From Liopterus haemorrhoidalis (lineage: Eukaryota > Arthropoda > Insecta > Coleoptera > Dytiscidae), in NCBI GenBank assembly GCA_963971575.1, contig OZ020625.1, positions 15,663,646 to 15,727,645 on the forward strand: a stretch of 64,000 nucleotides of DNA, given 5' to 3'. The notes below the pieces were generated by a model. The model made no database searches and had not been told where the DNA came from. It worked only from the letters and a program-made list of their open reading frames with translations. This document shows, piece after piece, positions 21,183-34,139 of this stretch. How positions within the stretch are numbered: position 1 is the stretch's first letter; each line of letters opens with the position of its first letter. The translations under genes and the position numbers were made by a program.

Positions 21183-24083
21183 CTAATAACTTTCCGAAAA
21201 CAACCCTCTACCAAAAGAAATTTTTATCATCCCCGAACAGGAACAATAAAGAAATAAAAGTGAAAGTTATGTTTCAAAATGTGTGCTCACTTATGTATAA
21301 AATTGAATCAATTGAATTATTACTGAAAAAATATAATGTTGATTTGTTTTGTGTGGCTGAACATTGGCTTAATTCTAGTAATATTGACACTGTATCTATA
21401 AGGAATTATAATGTTATCACTAAATTCTGTAGAAGGAACATGAAAGGTGGTGGGGTTATTATATTTGGGAAATCGAACTCTACAGTTCATGACTTCCCTT
21501 GTATTGACAATTTAAGCATTAAGCATCTCTTTGAGTGCTGTGGCTCTATTATTGAAATCGAAAAGATTAAAATTCTGTTAATAATTATTTATCGACCACC
21601 CAACAGCAATTTCAATGATTTTATTACTCAGTTTGAAACTACATTGGAAACAATATATGCTAACTATACTGGCAATATTATTATGTGTGGAGATTTTAAT
21701 ATAGATCTCCTTACCATTAATTCTTGTCAAAAAAAGTTTGAAAATCTCGTATGAGCATATGGATTACCTGTTGTATCTAAGGATGCAACGCATTTCACTG
21801 ATACGTCAGCTACTTTAATTGATTTGTTTCTAACAAATATGGATAAAGCCAAAGTTCACACCATACATGACTGTGATATATCCAAACATAAACCCTGTAT
21901 TGTTGAGTGTTTTCTCCCAATATCGGCATCACAAAAATGTTCAAAAAAATTACTCAGAACTTTCTCAAATAATAATATTGCTTATTTTAAATACTTAATT
22001 CAACGAGAGAATTGGGAGACTACACTTAAAAATAGTGAATGTAATAATATGTTTAACGAATTTTATAATATATTTTTACACTGTTATAATACAGCGTTTC
22101 CATTGCTGTACGTTGCAGATAAACATATATATAAAAAGTCGTGGGTTACACATGACATTATTGTTCAATATGACAAAATCAATTCACTTTATAAATTAGC
22201 TAAAATGTATCCTGAATTAAAAAAACTGTATAAAACAGAAAAGGCAAATTTTAATAAATTTTATGTTACAGCAAGAAGTCATACTACGATAGCATGATAT
22301 TTAAATCTGATAAAAAATCAAAGGTGTCTTGGCAAATTATTAAGGAACACTGTGGTACTAAACCAATGAATCAAGTTCATAAAATTAACCTTAATAATAC
22401 CTATGTCACAGACAGTAAGATAATTGCAAATCTGTTTAATAATCATTTTATTGACAAAATTAATAATTTAACTTCAAATCTTAAACACAATAGCACTTAC
22501 ACTGATTCTAGTAAGATAGCTACAGCCAATATGTTTTTATTTCCTACAGATAAACACGAGGTAAAGAATACTATCATAAATATTTGCAATAAAACTTCTG
22601 CTGGAGTTGATGAAATACCCTGTAAATTACTCAAGCATTGCTCTGATTATATAGCGTCACCCCTCTCGATTATATAGCGTCACCACTTATCATTAATTCT
22701 TCATTTAGTACTGGAGTATTTCCGGATTCTCTAAAAGTCTCTAAAGTTGTTCCAGTCTTTAAGAATGGCTCTAAAACATCACTGGAAAATTACAGGCCTA
22801 TTTCTGTCCAAAGTTTTTTTTCTAAGATCTTCGAAAAAAAAATTTTAAATCGCTTAATCTCATATTTAGATAAATACTCCTTATTAGCGTCTGCCATTTA
22901 TTCATTTATCCAAAATATATACTTAGCTCTAGATAGCAAAAAAGGCTGCCTAGGAATGTTTTTTGATTTATCAAAAGCATTTGACACTATTGATCACAAA
23001 ATTCTTGCACAAAAACTTCATCTATTTGGTATATCTGGTATACCAAATAATTGGATCATGTCTTACATGTCATATAGGTCACAACTGGTATCTGTCACCT
23101 CTAATGGCAAAACTTCTAGATCGGACATTCTTGAATCCCACACTGGGGTTCCCCAAGGCTCTGTGTTGGGTCCAACATTATTTCTTCTATTTATTAACGA
23201 TCTTAAGGATCATCTTCATAAAGGCACCTTGTGTCAATATGCTGATGACACCAATTTGCTGCTAAATAACCCTAATACTAATGCATTGTGTATTACGGCC
23301 AACGAATGTTTTGGAGTCTTCAACCAGTGGTGTCTAACCAATAAGCTTTTGCTTAATAAACAGAAAACATCATTCATAAATTTTCATCATTATCAGAACC
23401 AACCAATTTTAAGCCCGCTAATTCGAACGCCTCGGTCTACTTCTGTTCAACAGGCTAACTGTGCTAAATTTCTGGGAATCATTTTACATCAAAATCTATC
23501 GTGGTCTCCACACACTGACTACATTAACCCAAAATTAGCATCTGCGTGCTATGCACTCAGGAGATTACGTGACTTCGTCTCTTTGGCATCACTTAGGTCA
23601 GTATATTTTGCTAAATTCCATTCTATTCTTTCCTATGGTATTCTCTTTTGGGGTGCCTCAAGTGATAGCAAAAAAAATTTCTTGCAACAAAAAAGAGCAG
23701 TGCGCATCATGATGTTTAAAAATTCTAGAACATCTTGCAGAGACCTATTTAGCTCATTAAAAATTTTAACATTACCATCAGTCTATATTTTTGAATGTGT
23801 GGTATTTGCCAAAACACATCTGAACTATTTTAATGTCAATAACTTTCAACATAATTATGAAACAAGGAATAAATCTGCTTGAACCACTGAAATGCATAAA
23901 ACCACGTTATATGCACACAGTCCTCGCTTCATGGCCGCTAAGCTATATAATCAGGTTCCCAATAACTTGAAAAATATTCATGATATCCATATTTTTAAAG
24001 GAAAATTTATTTATTTTTTTTGCTGGAACATAACTTTTATTCTATCGGTGAATATCTTAATTTTAGAACATATTCTTAATTAA
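21116..24083 (+). pseudogene. LINE ORF2: endonuclease plus reverse transcriptase, broken
   Basis: The endonuclease has FQNVCSL, VAEHWL, YRPPNSNF and GDFNID. The reverse transcriptase has TSAGVDEIPCKLL, FFDLSKAFDTIDH, TGVPQGSVLGP and the catalytic YADDTNLLL, then the C-terminal region up to 24083. A stop occurs at 21754 and another break at 22297. A 23-bp tandem duplication (units starting at 22645 and 22668) shifts frame at 22677, and part of the RT fingers between 22760 and 22950 is degraded. No functional enzyme can be made. Confidence 0.9.
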
Positions 24084-24144
24084 ACTGTTGTTCTGAACTG
24101 TCTAACATCCTTTCTGTAAACAGGTTTTGTAACATGACAATATC

Positions 24145-24807
24145 ATGCTACATGTAATATTGACATCTTATGTGCATCTTACATTATATAGTGTTATGTA
24201 TTGCTTTTGTGAAGCTTTCATATTTGACAAATCCTTCGATGTACTGTGCTTTACTGAACACTGGCTAAGAGAAGATGAATGCGAAGTATACTGTATAGAA
24301 AATTTCCATATGGCATCATATATGGCACGTAAACGTATGCAACATGGTGGGGCTATGATTCTAGTAAGGAATACGTATGATTACATACCTATAGATAAAA
24401 TCAACAGACTCAGTGTTGAATTTCACTGTGAGATTACTGCTACACTGCTTACTAAATTAAATACAATAGTTTTATCTTTATATCGATCCCCTGATGCGAA
24501 TTTTCAAATATTTGTTAATTCTTTGGAAGAAATCTTCAATCATCTTGATTTCTCCAAAAATGTAATAATATGTGGTGATTTTAATGTAAAATTTAATTTA
24601 GATGAACAGAATACAAATTAATTACTGGACTTGAAAACCTATAATCTAGTACCTTCTGTAAATTTTCCTACCAGAGGGAAAAATCAGTTGGATAATATTT
24701 TTCATAATCTCAATATTAACAATGTGTCTACTTGTCAACTTATTTGTGCCTTATCAGACCACTCTGGCGTTAATTTATCAATTTCTCTTCCTAAGTTAGA
24801 ACTCATA
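24145..24807 (+). pseudogene. third LINE, endonuclease fragment cut by a Helitron
   Basis: The frame contains LCFTEHWL, GGAMILVRN, LSLYRSPDANF and ICGDFNVKFN, then after a stop at 24621 a segment with LVPSVNFPTRG and LSDHSGVNLS, the C-terminal half of an APE domain. It is similar to the second LINE. Coding sequence ends exactly at the Helitron TC terminus and does not resume at 27519. Confidence 0.8.
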
Positions 24808-27518
24808 TCTATATATATAAAATCGTAACTAAGCTACCTACTCATAATCAACGCCCAGCCCAAACCACTGGACCTATAATTATGAAATTCGGCGAGTATA
24901 TTCCCTCCATGACGTAAGCACCCACTAAGAACGGATTTTTCGAAACTCATCCTCTAAGTGGGTGAAAAGGGGGTTAAAAGGGGTAAAACGTGGCTTCACG
25001 GTTTCCTTAATATCTCTTAGGTCCAATAAGATATCGACTTGGTTTTTGCTTACAAAGATTACTCATGTAAATATAAAAAAACTTATTTCAGGATTTTGTG
25101 CTAATCGACCCCTAAAGGGGTGAATCTACAATCAGGGTGAATTATAGAACCTTTCGCATCTTCTGTGTTTATTATGTTATAACATTCCTTTTTGGCATAT
25201 AGGTGTCTTTTTAAAATATTTAGAAAGTGTTTTGACCGTTTTTTTAAATTTCACCCCTAAAGGGCTAAATTGGTATTTTTTATTCAATAGAATTTCGTCT
25301 TGACAAAGAAACATAAAATTCGGGGAGTATATCCCTTTTATGACTTAAGAACCCCCTAAGAAATAATTTTTCGAAATTCGACCTCTCAGGGGTGAAAAGG
25401 GGTGAAATGTGTTTACACGGATTTCTCAATTTCTTTTAGGTCAATAATATATCGCCTTGGTTTTTGCTTATAAAGATTATCCATTAAAATGTTAAAAAAC
25501 CTATTTCAAGATTTTGTCCTAATCATCCCCTAAAAGGGTGAATCTACAATCAGGGACAATTATAGAACCCTTCGCATCTTCTGTGTTTATTGTGTTATAA
25601 CATTCCTTTTTGGCATGTCGGTGTCTTTTTAAAATATTTAGAAAGTGTTTTGACAGTTTTTTTAAATTACACCCCTAAAGGAGTAAATTGGTATTTTTTA
25701 ATCAATAGAATTTCGTCTAGACAAAGAAACATAAAATTCGGGGAGTATATCCCTTTTATGACTTAAGAACCCCCTAAGAAATGATTTTTCGAAATTCGAC
25801 CTCTCAGGGGTGACAAGGGGTGAAATGTGTATACACGGATTCCTCAATTTCTTTTAGGTCAATAATATATCGCCTTGGTTTTTGCTTATAAAGATTATCC
25901 TTATAAATGTTAAAAAACCTATTTCAAGATTTTGTCCTAATCATCCCCTAAAAGGGTGAATGTACAATCAGGGACAATTATAGAACTCGCCGTATTTTCT
26001 GTGTTGGTTGAGTTATAAAATTCCTATTTGGCATATAGATGTCTTTTTAAAATATCTCGAAATGGTTTTGACAGTTTTTCAAAATTTCACCCCTAAAGGG
26101 GTAAATGGGTATTTTTAATTTGATAGAACATCCCTTGGACATAGATACATAATATTCGCAAAGTATAATCCCTCCATGAGGTAAGCACCCATTGACGAGA
26201 TTTTTCGAAATTCAACCCCTAAGGAGTGAAAAGGGGTGAAATGTGATTGCAAGAATTCCTCAATACCTCTTAGGACTAATAAGATTTCGTCTCGGATTTT
26301 GCTTAAAAAGATTACCCATATAAATGCCGAAAACTTATTTCAGGATTTTGTCTAAATCAAACCCTATGGGGTGAATTAACCAACCCTTCGTATTTACTGT
26401 GTTTATTGACTTATAACATTCCTTTTTGGCATATCGGTGTCTTTTTAAAATATTTCGAATTGGTTTTGACAGTTTTTTTAAATTTCACCCCTAAAAGGGT
26501 AAATGGGTATTTTCAACTCGATAGAACGTCCTCTGGACAAGATAAATGCAATTCGTAAAGTATATTCCCTCTATGACGAGATTTTTCTAAATTCAACTCC
26601 TAAAGGGGTGAAATGTGATATCAAAGATTCCTTAATATCTCTTAGGACCAATAAGATATCGACTTGGCTTTTGCTTATAAAGATAACCTATACAAATGCC
26701 GAAAAATTAATTTCAGGATTCTTTCCTAATCAACCCCTAAAGGGGTAAATCTATAATCGGGGTGAATTATACAACCCGTCGTATTTTCTGTGTTTATTGA
26801 GTTATAACATTCCTTTTTGGCACACCGGTGTCTTTTTCAAATATATCGAAATAGTTTTGACAGTTTTTTTAAATTTCACCTCTAAAGGGGTAAATGGGTA
26901 TTTTTATTCGATAGAACTTCCCGTGGATATAGAGACCTCAAATTCGGGAAGTATATTCCTTCCGTGATGCAAGCACTCACAAAGTAGAGATTTTTCGAAA
27001 TTCGAGCCCTAAAGGGGTGAAATGTGATTTGAAGGATTCCTCAATATACCTTAGGACCAATGAGATATTGACTTGGTTTTTGATTACAAAGGTTACCAAA
27101 ACAAATTTTTGAAACAGTAATTCAGGATTTTGCTCTATTCAACCCCTAAAGCGGTGAATCTACATTTGGAGTGAATTATAGAAACCTTTTTATTTCCTGA
27201 GTTACAACATTCCATTTTGCTACATAATTTTCTGTTTAAAATATTTAGAAAGCGTTTTGAAAGTTTTTAAAATTGCATCCCTAAAGGGGTAAATTGGTAT
27301 TTTTTATTCGAAAGAACGTCCCTTGACATAGAGATATGAAATTCAGTAACATGTTCAGTAACGAACTGAAAATTTTACGCTAATGAGCCTTTAACGGGGT
27401 GAATCTACACATGAGAAGAGAGTAAGCAATGTGATCTATAGAGAACCATGACTTATAATAATTGCACGATGATGGCAACCCGTCAATATACCGTAGCGAA
27501 GCACGGGTACTCAGCTAG
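24808..27518 (+). mobile_element. non-autonomous Helitron (TC ... CTAG)
   Basis: The 5' end is TCTATATATATAAAATCG and the 3' end is GGGTACTCAGCTAG. A stem-loop with CCGT/ACGG arms around AGCGAAGC sits just upstream of CTAG. The element lies between A (24807) and T (27519), the usual Helitron target. It has no Rep/helicase frame. Most of its length is a ~390-435 bp tandem array. Confidence 0.88.
24880..27360. repeat. ~6 degenerate tandem units of 390-435 bp inside the Helitron
   Basis: A block with AAATTCGGGGAGTATATCCC recurs at about 24883, 25317, 25734, 26153, 26550, 26939 and 27339. Each unit also contains CCCCTAAAGGGGT-like segments and ATAACATTCCTTTTTGGCA. Neighbouring units at 25317 and 25734 are the most alike. 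Confidence 0.85.
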
Positions 27519-28142
27519 TTTATTATAAAAATGTTTTTTTATATTCTTTTTGTTATGGCATTAGCAGCAAGAACGCCAAAAACTAATAATGACAGATAAA
27601 ATAATCATTATATTAATAATTAGAAATCGTAGAAATAAAAAAATAATAAAGCATTGAAAAAATAATAATAAAGAAAAAAAAAGTCACATTTTTCTTACTT
27701 ACTTTCTTCAAAACAAATATTTTTTAAAATAATTATATTTCTGCTTCTAATAATTTCATAGAAAATATTTATAAAATGTTCCTATCTTACAGAAATACTC
27801 CGAATTTAATTTACAATGAAATACATTTACAAGCATTCCCATGATATACGTACATTTTTCAACTAATTTCTATGAGTGTGAAAGATTTTGTTGTTAGGCA
27901 TGTGTTCATCTCTCATAAAAAATCATACGTAACATATCGTATCTCATTTTAATTCATTCTCATGACAATTTAAATGAAACATGTCGTATCTCACAAGAAT
28001 TCATCAGTCATGGAAAATAAAAAACTGAATTTCCATTATATACGTACAATACGTATGTCATAGGAATTCGTATGTTATGAAAATGTTTTCAATTTTATTT
28101 CTTTCACAACGATTTTCAATTACATACGCACGTCGTAAGTTA

Positions 28143-28964
28143 TAGGGATTTGCAGCTAAGCACCCTACCATCTGGTGAGCGTTTCATGAACTTGTGTACA
28201 TCATATAACATTTCGTTTTGTGTATTGGTTTTGTATGAAGTTTGTTTTTAAAGTTTTATTATAATCATTGAAAAATGTATAATACATATTGTTGTGTGCC
28301 TATGTGCAATTCATTGAAAAGAAGAAACCCGGAAATATCGTTTCATTGGTTTCCACTAATATCAGACACCGTATGGTTCGCAACAAAATTGGGAAAGCAA
28401 GAGGTTAGGAATCGTCGCGATGTTTAGATAAACAATTTAAAAATTGGAAAAAAAGTGAGCCCTTGTATCAAAGTTTGCTCATTACATTTTAATGATAGTG
28501 ACTACAAAAAATATTTCCAATTTTGTATTTATTATCGCATATCTTGAAAATTCCTGTTATTGTGTGTGGGTTAGTAATGCACAAGTTTGTAGGCCTAATG
28601 CATAAATCTTTATGAACTCTCTGTTTTTTTCAGTGACTCCACACAATATTATATGCCCAGCATTGTAGATTTCTACCCCTTGGTAAACAACACGGGAATT
28701 ATTATTTCCCCCAATATAGTTAAAATAATCGACAATGGAAAACCGCCATAACTTAAAACCAGATCACAAAATGTAGTATTTTAGATGTTTACAAGTAATG
28801 TCACTTCACAAAATCAGAAAATCCCAAATAATTATTTATTTTTTGTCGTTTTTTGATACACTTTTCGCTATTATTTACTAGTAAATGTCAAGTGGTATCT
28901 GATTTAGAATGGTTTCAAAAAAATCCGCGTGGCGCTACGATCTTAAAATTTTTCCCCTATAGGA
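28143..28964 (+). repeat. block-A-specific 820-bp segment with a THAP exon, flanked by TATAGG
   Basis: Block B reads straight through at this point (54010-54016) with a single TATAGG, whereas block A has TATAGG on both sides of the segment. That could be an insertion with a 6-bp duplication or a deletion in B between short repeats. The segment carries THAP relic 2. Confidence 0.7.
28275..28559 (+). pseudogene. THAP-domain relic 2 with one in-frame stop
   Basis: It opens with ATG and reads CCVPMCNS, then FHWFP, a central VWF, and after a single TAG at 28425 continues in the same frame to KVCSLHFNDSDY. The full C-x3-C ... C-x2-H zinc set of a THAP domain is therefore present. The frame ends shortly after the domain, so only a first exon or a truncated protein remains. 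Confidence 0.75.
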
Positions 28965-29878
28965 ATTCATTAATAATGAAAAAGGTTGCCAACCTCATAA
29001 AGTCAAATATAATTCTAGTGAGTCTGTGTCAAATGTATTAAAAATGATAAGGTAAGTGTTCCCAACTTCGAAATAATAAAAAAATATGTGAAAAATAGAA
29101 GCCGTGTTTATTGGATAACATTTCTAAAATCCGTAAATTAATTTAACTTATTCATGTAATATTTAATTCATTTTGAAGCATTTTGTAAACAATTTAATAA
29201 AGAACATTAATTAGAAAGTAAATTACATTAATACATATGGTTTATTTATATATAATATTAATTTAGACCTTATTATTATAAACTTAGAACTACTAGTAAA
29301 ATTTTGATACATATGTCATTTATGGTTTAACCTTTAATAAACATACGTACATATTTTAAATAATTAATGTAAGTAGATATTATAATAAATTGAAATGTTA
29401 TAAATGACATTTAAACTATTTATTATTAAAAAATTTTGGTTTTGACTACTGAGGGAAACTTTTTAAATATTTTTCTGTATTCCAGATTATTTTTGCGAGG
29501 TTTTTCAAAACCGTTGCTTACAATGAATCTTGATATAAGATGGTCAAATGTGATAAAAAATGAGGAACAAAGAAACACTGTCCGATATAACACTATAAGG
29601 CCTGAACTATAATATCAGAACGAGAAAATACGTGCTGGGCACAATGAAAAAGGTTTTCTTGCTGCGACTTACAATATTTGTAGTGCTACTGCGACCGGAT
29701 TCAAACGGAAAGCCATAAGAAAAGTTGTAGTTAACTAAATTAATTTTAATAACTAAATAATAAATGACAGTGCAATAAACTAGTGAAAAAGATACAGGTC
29801 TGGTGATCCTGCTATCCAAACAGCATTCTTTTTATATATAAATATGCATACCTAAAATGTATCTTGGCCAAATCACTA

Positions 29879-30231
29879 GGCGTTTACGAAACTCTACCGG
29901 TGGATATGGTACATCGGCCAATCTTTACTATACCCCACTGAACATAACCTTATGTGCTGCCTCTATACAGAAGGCTTAAAAAATCCTTAAAAAGGTTAGG
30001 TTAGGCTAGGCTTTAGCTAGAATACTAGTTATGTTAGAATAGTTTAGCTAGAATACTAGTTATGTTAGAATAGTTTAGCTAGAATAAGGTTATGTTGAGT
30101 GGGGTATAGTAAATCTTCCCCAGTAAATCTACCGGTCGCTAAACAGCTACATGCTTATACACGTTCACCGAACTTGTTTTCGAACGCAGTTAATGTTCTC
30201 GGTATCTACCGGTAGAGTTTTCGTAAACGCC
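29879..30231. mobile_element. foldback MITE, block A copy
   Basis: Terminal repeats GGCGTTTACGAAA...CTACCGGTGGATA are inverted at 30231, and an inner pair (TTTACTATACCCCACT and its inverse) is also inverted, so nearly the whole unit can fold. Between them a ~32-bp unit (TAGCTAGAATACTAG...) is present twice here and once in the block B copy. Confidence 0.75.
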
Positions 30232-32190
30232 TTATTGCAATTCTAAGCTTACCTTAATTTTGGCAGGTAAACGGCGTATTTTTATTTTAAATTATTAAAT
30301 AAACATTGTCATGACATTCCGTCACAAAAATTCGCATACCAATGTGTTAAACTATATATATTGTAATAAATACTTAAATATATGCAGTGACGATATTCAA
30401 CCGGTACGAGCATATCAGTTCTTAAAATATTGAAATACTTCCATATTGGTTGTTAAAATGAATAGTAGGATAACAGGTACAGAAAAAGATTTCACTTAGT
30501 TTCTACTTTTGGCAAATGACCACAACAACAATTTTTAAAAATCAACAAATTGTATGATAATTATTAAAATAATTAGGGCTACTTAAAATAATTAGAGTTA
30601 TTTTTTTTTCTCGTCAGATATTTTAGTGTTTTTTTTTTTTTTTTATCTAACTGGTTTATTATTTTGAATATATGCCCTGCATATTCGTACGATAAATGTT
30701 TTCAAATAATAAACCTGTATGTTAAATATATTTTTATTTACATTGTAATATTTTGTGAAGATTAATGTAAGAAAAAGTTAATGTTTTTTTAGAATAATAA
30801 AGTGTATTGATTATTATTTATGAATGTTTTATTTCAAGGGAAGCGAAAATTAAGAGCGATGTTGGCCGTAGACCTAAATATTTTCAGAATATGAAAAATT
30901 CCAAATTTTAACATAGTTTTGTAAAGATTTAATTACTTTTTGAATATTTCTAATCGTATCAAAAAATTTGTATTCTGTTTATTTATGTAATTGCAATCAA
31001 ATTTCTGATTGCGGTTATATGAGAAATGGTTTTCCACAAATAGTTTATTACAAAAATAATCATTATTTTACAGTTCTGGTTAAATATAATTTATATGGAG
31101 ACTATAGTTGTCTCGCTATCCTCTTTTTCAAGTCGCTGTATGTATGTTATTTTAAATATAATGGATTTACATATTTCCTAAATTCTTTTTTATAATTAAT
31201 ATCATTCAGGTACATCCAATCCGCAGTTGTACAGTTTTTAGTTCCAATATAAAACAAATTTAATCACTTAAAGACCTTTACCCGCGGACCAGAGTTTAAG
31301 AATCACTGATTACAAATTCATTGCAAAAATGTATAAAAATAAATCAGTTAAAGAGTTAAATGTTCTAAATTTCCATGCATATCTTGTAGACCAGGTTATC
31401 TTAGGTAAAATTATATTTTACTGATACATCAGATTTATGGTAAAAATATCAGTTATTATGTAAGGCGTTTTTTTAATTAAATGTCTTTAATATTCGAGAT
31501 ATTTATTTCGAATTATTATTGGCGTATTTATTCTTGGCCTCTAACACTTTTGATCTCCTTCAGTTTAATGTTCTTCTTAAACTATATTAATAATCTATAT
31601 ACTTGTTTTCTCTCAAATTCTAAGTATTATTCGCTTTATAATAATAGAAACGTATTTCATAGATCAATATGTTCTTACTTATATGTTCAATTAAAGTATT
31701 TAATTATAAATTAGTGTATAATAAAAACCGATTTTAATTTGTAGTGCGCGCTATTTTGTGTGCATTACGACAATATTACAAAAAAAAAAAGTGGAAAAAC
31801 ATTTCACTTTTATCTAGTGGTAACATTGTAGAGGCAAAATCTGTAGAACTGAAATTTATTATTTGAAGGTACTACTGTAGGAAATAGAATGATATTATAT
31901 GTGTTATAAGAGTACTATATTGGAATTTTATGGAACTAAAATTGTAATAAAATCAATAATTTTATCATTGTTATCGTGTAATAAGAATTGGGCTCAACAG
32001 CGCTATGAAGTGACGCCAAGCGGACTATAACTGAACTAAGCGAAACGAGTAATAGTTTATTGTTTACATCTGGTTTACATGTGTTTTCTCGTGTAGTTTG
32101 TATTGCTTTTAAAAGTTAGTGTTGCAGTTTGTTTGTTATATTAACTTTTGATAGCAATTATTATTCTTTTTTATATTACTTTATGTTATA

Positions 32191-32304
32191 ATGAGTTATT
32201 ATAACACAAATTGGTGTGTGTTTGGCTGTCACTCTAGAAAAGGAAGTAACAAAAATATTTACTTCCACTATTTTCCAAATGAGAAACAATTTGTGAACTG
32301 TTAA
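32191..32304 (+). pseudogene. THAP-domain relic 3 (N-terminal 37 codons)
   Basis: ATG, then WCVFGCHSRKGS and IYFHYFPNEK, the first half of a THAP domain with its first Cys pair. The frame stops at 32302-32304 and the C-x2-H half is not found downstream. It points towards the SWIM relic, which is on the other strand. Confidence 0.65.
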
Positions 32305-32496
32305 TAAATTTGGTGCTGTGGAAGTGATAATAACAAACTAGTATTTATTAAACAAATTAAATAAAAAACAAACACTAAATTATAAAAATCCTTCTCGAAC
32401 ATAATTAAATATCTACCCGGGTAATTTTAATGCAGAATTAGGGCAAGCGGTCTCAAATTCTGTACGCAGCTTTTCTAATACATTTTCACTGAACTT

Positions 32497-33115
32497 TCAG
32501 TGCCTGCTTTTGTTTTTAATCAATTTATTTAGACAAGGAGTTTCTAACAGAGGTTTCGGTTCATACTGTTGTAAGACAGGTTTCTTAAAAGTAGACCACA
32601 GGCATTTTAAATCTGTGCTGGTTAATATTTCCATACTCAATATATTGTTTCTGGAACAAAAAGTAAAACCAACAGAAACCACACAAAAAAAAGATAAATC
32701 AAATATTTCACAATCAATCAATGCCCTGATCTTGGCTTCTTTCATTTTGGTTTGTTAACCACCTGGCACAAAATAATAGGATAGCTGAAATGTGTTTGCA
32801 TGTAGTTCCTGCTTTACATGTGCAGGACATATTTAAAACTTCAACATCATTACTAAATTTTAATTTCCCAGTGACTTCGTGAGGTGGTGTTCTCAAACTG
32901 CTTGTTTGTAAACATAACCCACATATGTCGACATGCTCATCATTTTTGTCCAAAATTCCGCACAACATAAGATTTCCGGCGTTTAACAACTCTTCTCCTT
33001 CAACTACACACCTAGAAGAAGGTGTTGCACTTAAAAAAATTAAATAATTTAATAAGGATAGCTGTTTATTATCCATTGCAAATCGATGATTTAACATGTA
33101 AACAAATATGGACAA
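32497..33115 (-). pseudogene. SWIM-type zinc-finger protein fragment
   Basis: The frame 32714-33115 ends in SCTCKAGTTCKHISAILLFC, a clear CxCx(n)CxH SWIM finger, preceded by LCLQTSSLRTPPHEVTG. After a shift near 32740 the family sequence resumes as LTSTDLKCLWS in 32497-32745. The combination resembles arthropod proteins with a SWIM finger upstream of a YqaJ-type nuclease, often with THAP domains. No nuclease part is present here. It is probably transposon-borne. Confidence 0.7.
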
Positions 33116-33549
33116 CTTTCACATTACTCGTTTCAATCAGCTGTTCACAGCGCTCGTAGCGCCGCCATCGGGCATTGTTGTATCCAATAACTTCTCATTA
33201 CAGTTGGCAAAAATTTCAGTGTTCCCAACTTAATTTTTTTTTCGCACTCTTGACCTAAGCCGGTTTAAGTTTCCGTTGAAGCGCTTAGCAGTGGCTTTAG
33301 TTAGGCATATAACATAAAATAATAAATTCTTACCATTTCCGGAAATCTTAATTTTAACCTGGAATAGTAGTTTACATTAACACTTTGGTTGAAAAGTTTA
33401 CGAAATTGCTTCTCATGTTTGAGACAGATACAACAAATATCGCTTAAAAACCACATTATATTGCAGATTCTTCCAACAATTTAATACAACCACATGTTTT
33501 ATTAATATATATGCGATATGTAACAGTCCGTGCGGATTATAACATAGAC

Positions 33550-33981
33550 CAGGGGTACTCAACCTTTTCATACCTACCGCCCACTTTAGCATCGCTATTG
33601 GTAGAAAAAATTTCATACCGCCCACCTGTTGTATAATAATAATAACTTACCAAATACTTTCGCAAAAATTAGTTACAAAAACGCCATTTAGTTTCACGTA
33701 AAGTGAACTAAACTTTTAGCGATAAAAATGGTATATTTTGAGAAATTTAACTATAAACAGTAAAGAATTGTATGAAAACTTAATGAAAATGTTTTTCAAT
33801 ACTGCTATGAAATTTTTTTAAATAATACTTTAAAAAATTTCCATTTTAATGTTTTTAAAACGTCAATTAAATTAAAAAAAAAAAAACGGAAAGTAGCCAG
33901 CATTGGACAAAACTCCTACCGCCCACCAAAAAATTCCTACCGCCCGCTAGTGGGTGGTAGGGACCAGGTTGACTACCACTG
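33550..33981. mobile_element. non-autonomous hAT element, block A copy
   Basis: Ends are CAGGGGTACTCAACCT and the inverse of CAGTGGTAGTCAACCT, and both sides carry the 8-bp duplication ACATAGAC (33542-33549 and 33982-33989). The 8-bp duplication and CAG(G/T)GGT ends are hAT hallmarks. The same insertion is present in block B, so it predates the duplication. Confidence 0.9.
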
Positions 33982-34139
33982 ACATAGACTAAAGTTCTTT
34001 TCAGACCGGCATATCGTGTACTAGACTCTGGTGAAGAGTTCGACTGATAAATTTAGAACCAAAATATATCGTTCAATTTATTTTATCAATGTTAATTATT
34101 TCATTGAACAATAAACATTATCAATAATAAATAATACAT

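Larger units (their letters stand above)
20100..24130 (+). mobile_element. second LINE (Jockey/CR1 group), frame-broken
   Basis: A leader from about 20100, ORF1 (20226-21182), and ORF2 pieces from 21116 to 24083 are in the same order as a full element. A related ORF1 fragment lies at 61556-62236 and a related endonuclease fragment at 24145-24807, so the family is repeated here. Confidence 0.8.
31986..33196. mobile_element. block-A-specific 1.2 kb insertion carrying THAP and SWIM coding relics
   Basis: Block B lacks this stretch (about 59050). The ends are weak inverted repeats (ATTGGGCTCAACA against ATTGGATACAACA), and GAAACGAGTAAT occurs near both ends in opposite orientation. It looks like an internally deleted DNA transposon, but I could not settle a target duplication. 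Confidence 0.55.

Noticed and set aside
26503..26748. 81-codon frame in the Helitron
   Set aside because: Open by chance within one tandem unit and not conserved in the neighbouring units.
30968..31714. Two small AT-rich frames present in both segmental blocks (30968-31195, 31481-31714; 57101-57328, 57609-57842)
   Set aside because: Conserved only because the DNA is duplicated. No domain, splice or start evidence.
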